Made by a program: the position numbers and the translations under genes. From the NCBI RefSeq assembly GCF_023516615.1, contig NZ_JAMGBF010000034.1, positions 62,001-126,000 on the forward strand: DNA of 64,000 nt. Direction: 5' to 3'. Positions 50,472 through 58,546 of this stretch are shown piece by piece. The DNA is from Streptomyces panaciradicis (GTDB lineage Bacteria; Actinomycetota; Actinomycetes; Streptomycetales; Streptomycetaceae). A model generated the notes under the pieces. It saw nothing but the letters and a program-made list of their open reading frames with translations, ran no database searches and had not been told where the DNA came from. Position 1 is the stretch's first letter. Every line of letters starts with the position of its first letter.

Positions 50472-53400
50472 TCATCCCCGTGGCCCGCCGGCCCCGGCCC
50501 TCTCCGGCTTCGCGCGGTGCGCGTTCTGCACCCAGGACTCATTCAGCACGATCCACTCGCCCAGCCCCGACTGATACGGCACCGCCACCGTCCCCAGCCG
50601 CGGCGGCCGGGCCGGGTCGCTCTGCGGGCACAGCAGCCACAGCGCGCGTCCGCCACCCCGCGACCGCTCCGCCAGCCGCTCCAGTACACCCATCGCGTCG
50701 TACCGGGCGAAGACCCCGGCGTCCGTCAGCAGCAACGGAGCAGCCGACCCGCCCCCGCCGCCGTTCCCAGAACCCGTGCCTCCCGGCACCAGCAGCTCGC
50801 CGATCCGAGGCTCCACCAGCCCCCACGCCGTCCCCGCGTACTCGGCGAACTTCATCGCTCCCGGCGTCCCGGCCTTCGCCACATCCGCACGCAGGATCGT
50901 CTCCCACGTGGGCTTGGGCCGAGGGTCGACCAGCTCGTGCAGCGCCCGCACGAACAGCTCGGCCACCGACACCACGACGGCCCCGCCCGCGAAGTCGTCG
51001 CGCCCAAGTTCGTCGATCGCATCCCGCGCCCACTCCGTCGGCACCGTCAGTACGCGGAAGCCGTCCCGCCGTGCCGAGGCCTTCAGCCGGTCCTCGGCCG
51101 TGCCCGCCGCCGCGAGCTCCGGGTCGTCGGAGTAGCGGTGCGCGGAGACGGTGCCCGTCGGCTGCCGTCGGGCGTCCGACGACAGATAGGCAGACACTCC
51201 GTCCGGACTGCTCGGCAGATAGCGCAGCGTCCCCGTGCTCTTGCGCGTCGACAGCACCAGGTCGAAGCCGGCCTCACGCAGAGCCCTCGTCAGCGGGCCG
51301 CCCGTGGGCAGCGCATGGCCACGCCGCTCGTTCAGCAGCTCCGGGAAGCGGGCCCGTACCCGCTCGTGGACGTCGTCCGCCGTCAGGCCCGGCTGCTCGG
51401 CCTCCGCCATCCCGGGGATGAGCGGTACCAGGCCGGCCTGGGTGAGGCGCAGCGCGCGCACCAGCGGCAGCTTGCGCGGATAGATCTCCAGGCGGGGCGT
51501 CGCGGCGGCATGGCGGGAGGCGGCCACCGCGATCTCCACCATGCGCCGGTCGTCCCACTGCACTGCCGCGCTCGGCGGAGGTACGGCACCGAGCTCGGCC
51601 ACCACGGTCGCCGCGGTCGGCAGGGTGTCGAGTTCCGACATGGTGTCGGCGATACGGCCGAGCCGCTGGGCGTAGTGGAGCAGGCCCGGCGCGGACGGCG
51701 TGTCCGGCGCGTCGTCCGCGCCCACCTCCAGCGCCAGCAGCCCTGCGCCCATGCTCTCGTCGGCCGCGTCGCGGTTCGGGGCGTGCTGGAACTCGGCCTC
51801 CTCCGGGACGAGTTGCTCGACCTCCACCACGGCCCGTACGGCGGCCAGCGCCAGCGCCCGGCGCTGCTCGCGCTCCTGGAGCTGGGTGCCGCGCCGCACG
51901 GTCAGCGCGTCCGCGATCTCCGCCGCCGAAGCGACCCGGCCCAGGTCGTGCAGGAGGTCCAGGACCTCGGCGCGCAGCGCCCGTACCGCTGGGTGCTTCT
52001 TCCAGCGGGTCCGCTGGTTCTTCAGCATCTGAGGGATGCGTCCTCGCGACAGCCCGAGCACGTGCGCGACGTCCGTCTGCGTCGGCCATACCCCGACCTC
52101 CGCCGGCAGTACGCCCTGCTCGTTGGGCAGGCGCAGCAGCAGCCGTACCATCTCGCACTCGTTGTGGTTCGAGCCGTCCTTGCGCAGCGGCGGTACGAAC
52201 ACCGTGGCGAGGGTGTCGAGGCTGACGCTGCGCAGCGCGCGCTCAGGCAGCGAACCCGCACCGGTACCGCCGCTCGCCGCCACCGCGTCGGCCGCCGCGG
52301 CCTCGGCGGCCGACAGCTCCTCCTTCGCGGCCTTGCGACCCTCGGGAGTGAGCGGCGCGGCGGGCTTCTCCGCGAGCTTGAGCCGCCACTGCTTGATGCG
52401 GCTCAGGACCTCCTTGCGGGTCTTGGCACCGAGACCGGGGGCGTTGACGAGCTGGCGCTGGCTGTAGTCGAGCAACTCACCGACCGTGTTGACGCCGAGG
52501 CCGTACACGAACGACTCCGCGGCCGGGCTCAGACCGGACGACGAGACGAGCGTGTCCCGGTCGACGCGCTCCGCCAGCCGCTCGCGCTGCTGCTCGGCGC
52601 TCTCCTCCTCGGCCTCCGGGATAGCGGCGTCCGGGGCGGGCTGCGCCGCCTCGCCCTGCGCGGGCGGTGCCGCGTGCCGTGACGGGCGGCGGGACGAGGG
52701 CTTCGCCTCGTCCATGGCGAGGAAGATCTTCTTCCAGGCGTCCCGCATCGGCTTGAGGTCGGGGAAGCGCTGGGAGGCGTCCCGGTGCAGTGCCTTCTGG
52801 AAGAACGCGACCAGGCCGTCCCGTACCGCCGGGTCGAAGGCGTCGGCGGCGATCCTCGGGTACGGCTCCTTCTCCGGGTCGGTCTGGCGCGGCGAGACCT
52901 TGCCATCGCCCCACACCGGGAGCTCTCGGGACGCCATCTCGTGCAGGGTGACGGCCAGGGCGTAGCGCTCGGCGTGGGCGTCGTAGACCGAGCGGTCGGT
53001 GAGCATGCCGATGAACGGGTCGAGGTAGCCGTCCGTGCCCGCCGCGGTCTCGTTCACCGGGTAGCCCGCGAGCGAGAAGTCGATCAGCACCAGCTCGCGG
53101 GTGCGGTTCGGCCGGATGCGGATCGCGATGTTGTCCGGCTTGATGTCGCGGTGCCACACGCCCTCGCCTTCGAGGAAGTCCACCGCGCCGAACAGGTAGT
53201 CGCCGTACGCCTCGAGTTGGTCCACGGACAGGCGGCCGAACTCGCGCAGCTGCCGGGCGACGGTCTCCTCCCGGCGTCGGCGCTTCGTACCCGGAGCGGA
53301 CGACTCGCCGCTCTCCTCGCGCTCGTCGCCGACGTATTCCATGACCAGGACCGTGCGCGGGCCGATGCGCTGCGGCTCCGGCTCGACCAGGCGGATCACG

Positions 53401-55172
53401 CGGGAGTCGGGGCGGAGCCGGCCCAGCACCTCGGCCTCGCGGCGCAGCACCTCGCCGCGACTGTCCGACGTCGCGACCTTCAGCACCGCCAGGGACTTCG
53501 AGAAGCGCACATCCGGGCCGGCGGTCAGGTCCCGCACCAGGAACGCGCGGCTCGTCGAACCCGTACCGAGGCGGCGCCTGACCTCCCAGCGGCCCGCCAG
53601 CACGTCGCCCGCGACCGCGTCCAGGGGGTCCTTCTCGGGTTCGGCCGGGCGTGGGGCCTCGGCCGTCGGAGGTTCGGTCAGGTCGGCCTCGACGACCTCC
53701 AGCATCTCCAGGAAGTCGTCCACCGACGACAGCCGGGCGGAGACGTCGTAGGCCGTGGCCGCCTGCACCAGCTCGTCGATGTACGGGGAGAGGCCGTCCA
53801 CCACAGAGCTGGGGCGCAGGCCCTCGCCCGCCTCGTAGCGGGCCACCAGTTCGGCCTGGCTGGCGGCCGGTGGCCTGCCGGTGGCCAGGAGATAGGTGAG
53901 CACTCCGAGTCCGTACACGTCCAGGGCGACCGGGTCGGGCCTGAGCGCGGTCAGCTCCGGGGCCAGATAAGGGTCCGCGCCCTCGGCGAGATGCGCGCCC
54001 GCGCGCGAGAAGGTCGTGGGGGCGAACCGCTCGCCGTTGCCGGTCACGCCGTGCTCGGAGCTGCGCTGGACGGCGACCTGCCAGTCGGAGATCTGCAGGT
54101 GTGGGCTGGACCAGGCCCCGGACTCGCTCTCGGAGTCTCTCCGGCCGCCACGGCCGCCACGGCCGCGCGGGATGACGTGGACCGCGCGGGCCGCCAGGGT
54201 GCGGTGGAAGATCCGTCGGCCGTGCGCCGAGCGCACCGTCTCGGCGAGCTGCCGCACCAGCGCCATCCGGCTGAGGATGTCCAGCTTCTCGCCGTACTGG
54301 ATCAGGTACTCGTCCAGACGCAGGGTCCGCGGATCGAAGTCGAAGATCAGCGCGGGGCCCGCCGAGTGCCCCGACGGGTCGTACTGCTTGAGCTGGACGA
54401 CACCAGGGTGCCGGAAATAACGCAGCACCGCGGCCTCACGGCGCGCCGCGCGCTCCACGGATGCCCGCAGCTCGGCGTCGGAGCCGCGCTCGCGCAGATA
54501 GACACGGACGCGGGCTGCCTCCGGCAGCTCACTGTGCTGGGCCAGATAGTCGGCCCAGGTGGGACCCGAGTCGAACGCCTTCCGGCTCAGCAGGTACGGG
54601 CCGACCTTGTACTCGGCGTCGCTGCGCGCGATGCCGATGCGCTCCAGGGCCGCCTTGATCCGGCGCGACCGTGCGGCGTCGATCCGGCGGTACTCGTCCT
54701 TCGGCGGCTCCTTCAGCATCTCGCTGAGCTGGTGCACCGTGAAGACACCGTTGCGGTCGTGGGCGGGCAGCCGGTTGCGCAGCGAGGAGTCGGTGAAGCA
54801 GACGGCCTCCGAGACCCACACCTTCTCGCCGTTCTGCTGGAGCAGCGCGGCCAGCTCCTTGGCCTTCTTGTTGGCCAGGTGCAGCGGATTGCCGTGGGGG
54901 ATTTGCCGGCCGCTGGGCTGGGTCTGCAGCCAGGTGCCGTTGCGGGACTCGACGGAGCCGTGCCAGTCCTTGAGCTCGATCAGGTGCACGCCGCCCGGGG
55001 CGATCACGAGCAGGTCTACTTCCCGGACGTGGCCGGTGTGGGCGGTGAAGGTGAAGTTCGACCAGGCCCGCCACGGGTCGTTGTCCGGGAGCTTCTCGCG
55101 GATGGCCTCCAGGCCCCTGTGCTCATGCTGGAACTCGGAGTCGGTGACCGCAGTCCACCGGCCGTCCCGCAT
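50472..55172 (-). CDS. pglW: BREX-2 Ser/Thr kinase PglW with NERD domain
   Basis: The product is 1566 aa. A NERD nuclease-related domain comes first (HVREVDLLVIAPGGVHLIEL with KDW, about residues 45-75). A first kinase-like domain (about 200-510) has FHRTLAARAV in place of HRDxxxxN and is probably a pseudokinase. The second (about 540-810) has GTGSTSRAF, VLKVATSD, VWHRDIKPDNIAI (about 674) and LIDFSLAG, where DFG is DFS. A helix-hairpin-helix like the RNA polymerase alpha C-terminal domain (VNTVGELLDYSQRQLVNAPG, about 900) follows. Next is an HTH (QTDVAHVLGLSRGRIPQML) and a long C-terminal part. PglW autophosphorylates in S. coelicolor. I chose ATG 55172 (MRDGRWTAVTD). It is the first BREX gene and has a long leader with an attenuator-like hairpin. 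Confidence 0.92.
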   Translation of the reverse strand: MRDGRWTAVTDSEFQHEHRGLEAIREKLPDNDPWRAWSNFTFTAHTGHVREVDLLVIAPGGVHLIELKDWHGSVESRNGTWLQTQPSGRQIPHGNPLHLANKKAKELAALLQQNGEKVWVSEAVCFTDSSLRNRLPAHDRNGVFTVHQLSEMLKEPPKDEYRRIDAARSRRIKAALERIGIARSDAEYKVGPYLLSRKAFDSGPTWADYLAQHSELPEAARVRVYLRERGSDAELRASVERAARREAAVLRYFRHPGVVQLKQYDPSGHSAGPALIFDFDPRTLRLDEYLIQYGEKLDILSRMALVRQLAETVRSAHGRRIFHRTLAARAVHVIPRGRGGRGGRRDSESESGAWSSPHLQISDWQVAVQRSSEHGVTGNGERFAPTTFSRAGAHLAEGADPYLAPELTALRPDPVALDVYGLGVLTYLLATGRPPAASQAELVARYEAGEGLRPSSVVDGLSPYIDELVQAATAYDVSARLSSVDDFLEMLEVVEADLTEPPTAEAPRPAEPEKDPLDAVAGDVLAGRWEVRRRLGTGSTSRAFLVRDLTAGPDVRFSKSLAVLKVATSDSRGEVLRREAEVLGRLRPDSRVIRLVEPEPQRIGPRTVLVMEYVGDEREESGESSAPGTKRRRREETVARQLREFGRLSVDQLEAYGDYLFGAVDFLEGEGVWHRDIKPDNIAIRIRPNRTRELVLIDFSLAGYPVNETAAGTDGYLDPFIGMLTDRSVYDAHAERYALAVTLHEMASRELPVWGDGKVSPRQTDPEKEPYPRIAADAFDPAVRDGLVAFFQKALHRDASQRFPDLKPMRDAWKKIFLAMDEAKPSSRRPSRHAAPPAQGEAAQPAPDAAIPEAEEESAEQQRERLAERVDRDTLVSSSGLSPAAESFVYGLGVNTVGELLDYSQRQLVNAPGLGAKTRKEVLSRIKQWRLKLAEKPAAPLTPEGRKAAKEELSAAEAAAADAVAASGGTGAGSLPERALRSVSLDTLATVFVPPLRKDGSNHNECEMVRLLLRLPNEQGVLPAEVGVWPTQTDVAHVLGLSRGRIPQMLKNQRTRWKKHPAVRALRAEVLDLLHDLGRVASAAEIADALTVRRGTQLQEREQRRALALAAVRAVVEVEQLVPEEAEFQHAPNRDAADESMGAGLLALEVGADDAPDTPSAPGLLHYAQRLGRIADTMSELDTLPTAATVVAELGAVPPPSAAVQWDDRRMVEIAVAASRHAAATPRLEIYPRKLPLVRALRLTQAGLVPLIPGMAEAEQPGLTADDVHERVRARFPELLNERRGHALPTGGPLTRALREAGFDLVLSTRKSTGTLRYLPSSPDGVSAYLSSDARRQPTGTVSAHRYSDDPELAAAGTAEDRLKASARRDGFRVLTVPTEWARDAIDELGRDDFAGGAVVVSVAELFVRALHELVDPRPKPTWETILRADVAKAGTPGAMKFAEYAGTAWGLVEPRIGELLVPGGTGSGNGGGGGSAAPLLLTDAGVFARYDAMGVLERLAERSRGGGRALWLLCPQSDPARPPRLGTVAVPYQSGLGEWIVLNESWVQNAHRAKPERAGAGGPRG

Positions 55173-55224
55173 GTGCCATCCCCGCTTCGCTGTTGTTCTT
55201 GCCGATCGCTGCTGCTCAGGCTGC

Positions 55225-55253
55225 AAAAAGCCCCGCACCGATCGTAGCGGGGC
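55225..55253 (-). terminator. Terminator-like hairpin in the pglW leader (possible attenuator)
   Basis: On the minus strand the 7-base stem GCCCCGC/GCGGGGC with a 10-base loop is followed at once by TTTTT (55229-55225). It ends 52 bases before the pglW ATG, downstream of the predicted promoter. No minus-strand gene lies just upstream that it could serve. Confidence 0.7.
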
Positions 55254-55290
55254 GGGGAACTGGGACGAAGGGGGATGGGTGGGGTGACTG

Positions 55291-55320
55291 TCAGAGCTCC
55301 CGGCTTGGGAGTGGATTCAC
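55291..55320 (-). CDS. Possible leader peptide of pglW, 9 aa
   Basis: GTG 55320 opens a 9-codon frame VNPLPSREL that stops at 55291, before the terminator-like hairpin. A 5-base stem, CTCCC/GGGAG, overlaps it. The ribosome site is weak (GAAG ten bases upstream), so expression is unproven. Confidence 0.25.
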   Translation of the reverse strand: MNPLPSREL

Positions 55321-55348
55321 CAAATCAACTTCGAGCTTTGGAAGTGGC

Positions 55349-55378
55349 ATTTTAATGTCGAGTGGAGCACCAAACCGA
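55349..55378 (-). promoter_or_regulatory. Predicted pglW promoter
   Basis: On the minus strand TCGGTT (55378-55373) and TAAAAT (55354-55349) are 18 bases apart. The -35 element lies within the left copy of the 15-bp repeat. Transcription would start near 55342, giving a leader of about 170 bases. Confidence 0.45.
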
Positions 55379-55406
55379 CTGCTAGCTGTTTACCAAACCG
55401 ACTGCT
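55369..55406. repeat. Twin 15-bp direct repeats between divergent promoters
   Basis: ACCAAACCGACTGCT occurs exactly at 55369-55383 and 55392-55406, 23 bases apart start to start, near two helical turns. The left copy overlaps the predicted -35 of pglW and the right copy overlaps the predicted -35 of the plus-strand small membrane protein gene. This looks like a regulator binding site. Confidence 0.75.
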
Positions 55407-55416
55407 GCAGTACGCT
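55389..55416 (+). promoter_or_regulatory. Predicted promoter of the small membrane protein gene
   Basis: TTTACC (55389-55394) and TACGCT (55411-55416) are 16 bases apart, with the right 15-bp repeat between and over them. The leader to GTG 55503 is about 80 bases, is pyrimidine-rich and contains TTTGTTGTGCTTTG. Confidence 0.45.
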
Positions 55417-55502
55417 ACTGTGGTGTGTGGGTCGACAGGGGGGTGTTGCATCTCGCCTGTTTGTTGTGCTTTGTAGGCATGCATGGTGAAGGGAGAGCAC
55501 GG

Positions 55503-55691
55503 GTGGGTGGGATGCGCGGCATGAAGGTGACGCTCGCGATAGCGGTGGCGATGATCTCTGCGCTGCTGGTCGCCCTCTGGCGCCTGGCGCGCACAGGAAA
55601 CCTGGATCAGGCCGTCATGACCGGCGGGGGCGTGTTCGTAGCGGTGTTCACCATGGCCTTCATGGTCATGACCTATCTGAGCGGCGACTGA
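55503..55691 (+). CDS. Small membrane protein, 62 aa, divergent from pglW
   Basis: The frame begins VGGMRGMKVTLAIAVAM after GTG 55503, which has AAGGGAGAG at good spacing. Two hydrophobic segments (VTLAIAVAMISALLVALWRL and GGGVFVAVFTMAFMVMTYL) are joined by the short loop ARTGNLDQAVMT, so it is a helical hairpin in the membrane. It ends SGD. No family is recognised. It is followed after 71 bases by the type I-like methylase gene and shares its control region with pglW. A holin-like or abortive role could be imagined from its shape, but the sequence does not prove it. Confidence 0.6.
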   Translation: MGGMRGMKVTLAIAVAMISALLVALWRLARTGNLDQAVMTGGGVFVAVFTMAFMVMTYLSGD

Positions 55692-55762
55692 GCCGGGCCA
55701 GGCATGATGGGCGCACCAGAAGCCGGTCGTCCGGCCGAACGCGTGCGCAGACGGGAGACAAG

Positions 55763-57187
55763 GTGGAGCGAGCGTCGAAGGGGATGTCACTGGGGAGGGT
55801 GCTGGATGCCCTGCGCGGGGCACTGGCACCTCAGGACGCTCTACTCCTCGTCATGGCAGTGATCCTGCTGCGCCACGAGGCAGATACGGACCGCGACGAT
55901 GGGCGAGGCGATTACACGCTGGCCTGCGAAGGCTGGCGTGAGCTTTCACGTGGAGGTCTCCGACACGACGGGGGGCACGGCCTGGCTCGCGCGCTCCATC
56001 GTGGACTAAGCGCGCGGGAGAGGGAGTTTCCCGTGCTACTGGACCTGCCGAATCTGGATGGATTGCGAGGTCACCAAGTAGCGCCCTTGATCGACTGGGT
56101 GGCTGCAGCGCCCGACCTGACAGAGATCTTCGAAGCCTGTCTGGACCGTACGCAGACAACAAGCAAGGGCGGCGACTACTACACGCCGTCGGATGTCGCT
56201 CGCCTCCTGGCCGGTGTGATGGAGCCCAGGGAGGGCGACGCCGTCTATGACCCCGTCTGTGGTTCCGGCGGCCTCCTCCTGCGGGCTCGCGAGTACCTCG
56301 AAGCGAGCGGTGGCCATGCCGATGAGCTGGCGTTGTACGGCCAGGACGCGAGTCGGATCGCGCTGCAGACCGCTGCGATGAATGTCTCGATACACGGGGC
56401 TGCAGCGCACCTGCAGGGGCCGGAATCCACATGGGTCAACGATCGGTTCCCGGACCATACCTTTGACGTGGTTGTCGCCAACCCGCCTTTCAATCAGTCC
56501 GGTTGGGACGAGGGTGGCTACCTCCGCCACAGCCTTCCTTGGCCGTACGGGGTCCCACCGGCCGGAAACGCCAACTTCGCCTGGGCACAGCATGTCGTGA
56601 AAAAGATGAGGCCGACGGGGCGAGGTGCACTCCTGCTGCCCACAGGCGCTGCCACGACGGCGAAGGCCGGCGAAGGCCGGATCCGCGCCCGTCTGGTCGA
56701 TGACGATGTCCTGAGTTGCGTGGTCGAGCTGCCTGCCGGCCTGATTCCACATGTGCGCAACCCGGTGAGTCTCTGGCTCTTCACCAAGAGCAAAAAACCT
56801 CGCGACAACTGGGGGCGCAGTGACCGGTCGGGACAGTTCCTGCTGATCAACGCTAGTGACACCGCAGCGAGCGTGACGCGTGGACGGCGAGCCATGCCGG
56901 AGGCAGCGAAGAAGCGCATCATCAAGACCTTCGCTGCCTGGAGGGGAGCGCGGGGCAGCCAGCCGTACGAGGACGTACCCGCCTGGTGTACATCGGTCTC
57001 CCGGGACGAGATCGCGGCGAAGGAGTACGACGTACTGCCCTCCCACCATATCGCCGCGCCGGCTGTCGAATCCGTGACCGTAGATGCCCACGAGCGTGCT
57101 GCCGACCTGACCGACGAACTGCTCGGTTTGTTCGAGACGTCCCGCCGCCTCGAAGCCGAGTTGCGTAACCTGCTGGGGCAGCTGTGA
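55763..57187 (+). CDS. Type I-like N6-adenine DNA methylase (HsdM family)
   Basis: The product is 474 aa. A short helical N-terminus is followed by the HsdM-type bridge GGDYYTPSDVARLLAGVM (about residue 137), the SAM motif VYDPVCGSGGLLLRAREYL (about 158), LYGQDASRIALQTAAMN, and the catalytic VVVANPPFNQSGWDE (about 237). MRPTGRGALLLPTGA is also typical. A C-terminal coiled tail (RRLEAELRNLLGQL) contacts the specificity subunit. GTG 55763 (VERASKGMSL) is taken as the start. The specificity gene overlaps by four bases (GTGA). No HsdR helicase/nuclease gene is in the window, so it is a methylase without a partner, or it serves another effector. Confidence 0.88.
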   Translation: MERASKGMSLGRVLDALRGALAPQDALLLVMAVILLRHEADTDRDDGRGDYTLACEGWRELSRGGLRHDGGHGLARALHRGLSAREREFPVLLDLPNLDGLRGHQVAPLIDWVAAAPDLTEIFEACLDRTQTTSKGGDYYTPSDVARLLAGVMEPREGDAVYDPVCGSGGLLLRAREYLEASGGHADELALYGQDASRIALQTAAMNVSIHGAAAHLQGPESTWVNDRFPDHTFDVVVANPPFNQSGWDEGGYLRHSLPWPYGVPPAGNANFAWAQHVVKKMRPTGRGALLLPTGAATTAKAGEGRIRARLVDDDVLSCVVELPAGLIPHVRNPVSLWLFTKSKKPRDNWGRSDRSGQFLLINASDTAASVTRGRRAMPEAAKKRIIKTFAAWRGARGSQPYEDVPAWCTSVSRDEIAAKEYDVLPSHHIAAPAVESVTVDAHERAADLTDELLGLFETSRRLEAELRNLLGQL

Positions 57188-58404
57188 CGCAGGAGAGTCT
57201 GGAGAGCGAGCTGCAGCGACTGCCCGGGGATTGGGGCGTGGGACGGCTGGGTGATCTGCCGACCGTGCAGGTCATTGGGTATGGCATCACTCGCCCTGGG
57301 GCGCACATCGATGACGGCGTGCCCATGATTAGAGCTGCCGACATCCAGGACGGACGACTGCGCAGCGACGAACCGAGGCGGATCGCCCCCCAGGTGCACG
57401 AAACCAACCTGCGCAGCCAACTGGAAGTTGGCGACGTCGTTGTGGTCCTGGTCGGCCGCGTGGGTGAAGCGGCAGTCGTCAGCAGAGATTTCCGTCACTG
57501 GAACGCGTCTCGGACCGTCGCCATCATCCGCGCGAGCGAGCCCGACGAGGCGGCCTGGCTGAGCCTGTGGCTCGGATCGACGGCTGTGCAAAACTGGTGC
57601 GAGCGGCAGGCCACTAGTTCCACGCTGCAACGCACGCTCAGTCTGGCGGCGCTACGAAGCCTCCCTGTGCCGATGCCGCCGCCAGGGCCGAGGGCCGCCC
57701 TATTGCGGGCGACGCGGCTTCTGGCGGCGAAGACAGCTAAGAATGTGCGTATCGCCGAGTGCGCCACGGAGCTGAGCGATGCGCTATTCGCATGCGAGGC
57801 GCGCAACAGCGAGTCCTGGCCGGAACAGCCCATCGCCGGCCTGGTTCACCTCGCAGCCGGAACTGCACCACGCCCGCGCCCGGACGACGACGGAACGCAT
57901 ACCGAGGGCGGTACCGCTTTCGTCGCTCCTGCGGACATCCTGCAGAGTGACCTGCCTCACCTGTACAGCACCGAGCGACGGCTGCCCAAGGGCAAGGAGC
58001 GTCGCGCGTGTGCCCCGGGCTCCCTTCTTGTCGCCTCCAGAGAAGACGGCGTGCGCGCCGTGATGAACCATGTACCTGTCGCCATCGGCCGCGGGGTACT
58101 GGTGCTGGGGCTCGACTCGGTCTCCGATGCGCACTGGTTGTTGCACGAGATCCGCTCACGTGGGGCCGAATTCGCAGCCGCCGCACATGGATCTGCAGGA
58201 CGTGAACTCAGCCGTAGCGCGTTCGGAGCCATCATGGTTCGGTGGCCCCCGAGTGAGGTGCGTGAGCACTTCGCCCGGCTCGTCGGACGCCTCCATGAAC
58301 GGGCGCGCATCGCGCAAGTGGAGGACGAGAAACTGCGCGACCTGCGAGGGCGGATCCTTGACAGCTTCCTGACCGGAGCCTTTCCCGGGGAGTCCGCTTC
58401 CTGA
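57184..58404 (+). CDS. Type I-like specificity subunit (HsdS family)
   Basis: The product is 406 aa with two target-recognition halves. The first has WGVGRLGDLPTVQVIGYGIT and VPMIRAADIQDGRLRSDEP, then LEVGDVVVVLVGRVGEAAVV. The helical spacer is LLRATRLLAAKTAKNVRIAE. The second half has IAGLVHLAAGTAPRPRPDDD and CAPGSLLVASREDGVRAV, and the final coil is LRDLRGRILDSFLTGAF. It recognises the bipartite DNA site for the methylase encoded in front, with which it is coupled through GTGA. The second half is less conserved than usual. Confidence 0.85.
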   Translation: MTQESLESELQRLPGDWGVGRLGDLPTVQVIGYGITRPGAHIDDGVPMIRAADIQDGRLRSDEPRRIAPQVHETNLRSQLEVGDVVVVLVGRVGEAAVVSRDFRHWNASRTVAIIRASEPDEAAWLSLWLGSTAVQNWCERQATSSTLQRTLSLAALRSLPVPMPPPGPRAALLRATRLLAAKTAKNVRIAECATELSDALFACEARNSESWPEQPIAGLVHLAAGTAPRPRPDDDGTHTEGGTAFVAPADILQSDLPHLYSTERRLPKGKERRACAPGSLLVASREDGVRAVMNHVPVAIGRGVLVLGLDSVSDAHWLLHEIRSRGAEFAAAAHGSAGRELSRSAFGAIMVRWPPSEVREHFARLVGRLHERARIAQVEDEKLRDLRGRILDSFLTGAFPGESAS

Positions 58405-58546
58405 CCGGGGGCTGACGTCGGGCCCCACGAGGAGCCATGAGGTGGGATCCGCTTGAAGCGGGGCGAGGAACCGGCGAACTCCCTCGGTGCGGCTGTTACC
58501 AAAAGGCCTTACCTGAGGCCCTCGTTCGTATGAAAATCTGATCACC

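Noticed and set aside
50517..52682. Plus-strand frame of 721 codons opposite pglW
   Set aside because: It is the antisense shadow of a high-GC gene, Arg/Gly/Pro-rich, with no family motifs. The minus strand has clear PglW domains.
52785..55247. Plus-strand frame of 820 codons opposite pglW
   Set aside because: Antisense shadow, low-complexity, no ribosome site, and it runs over the pglW leader.
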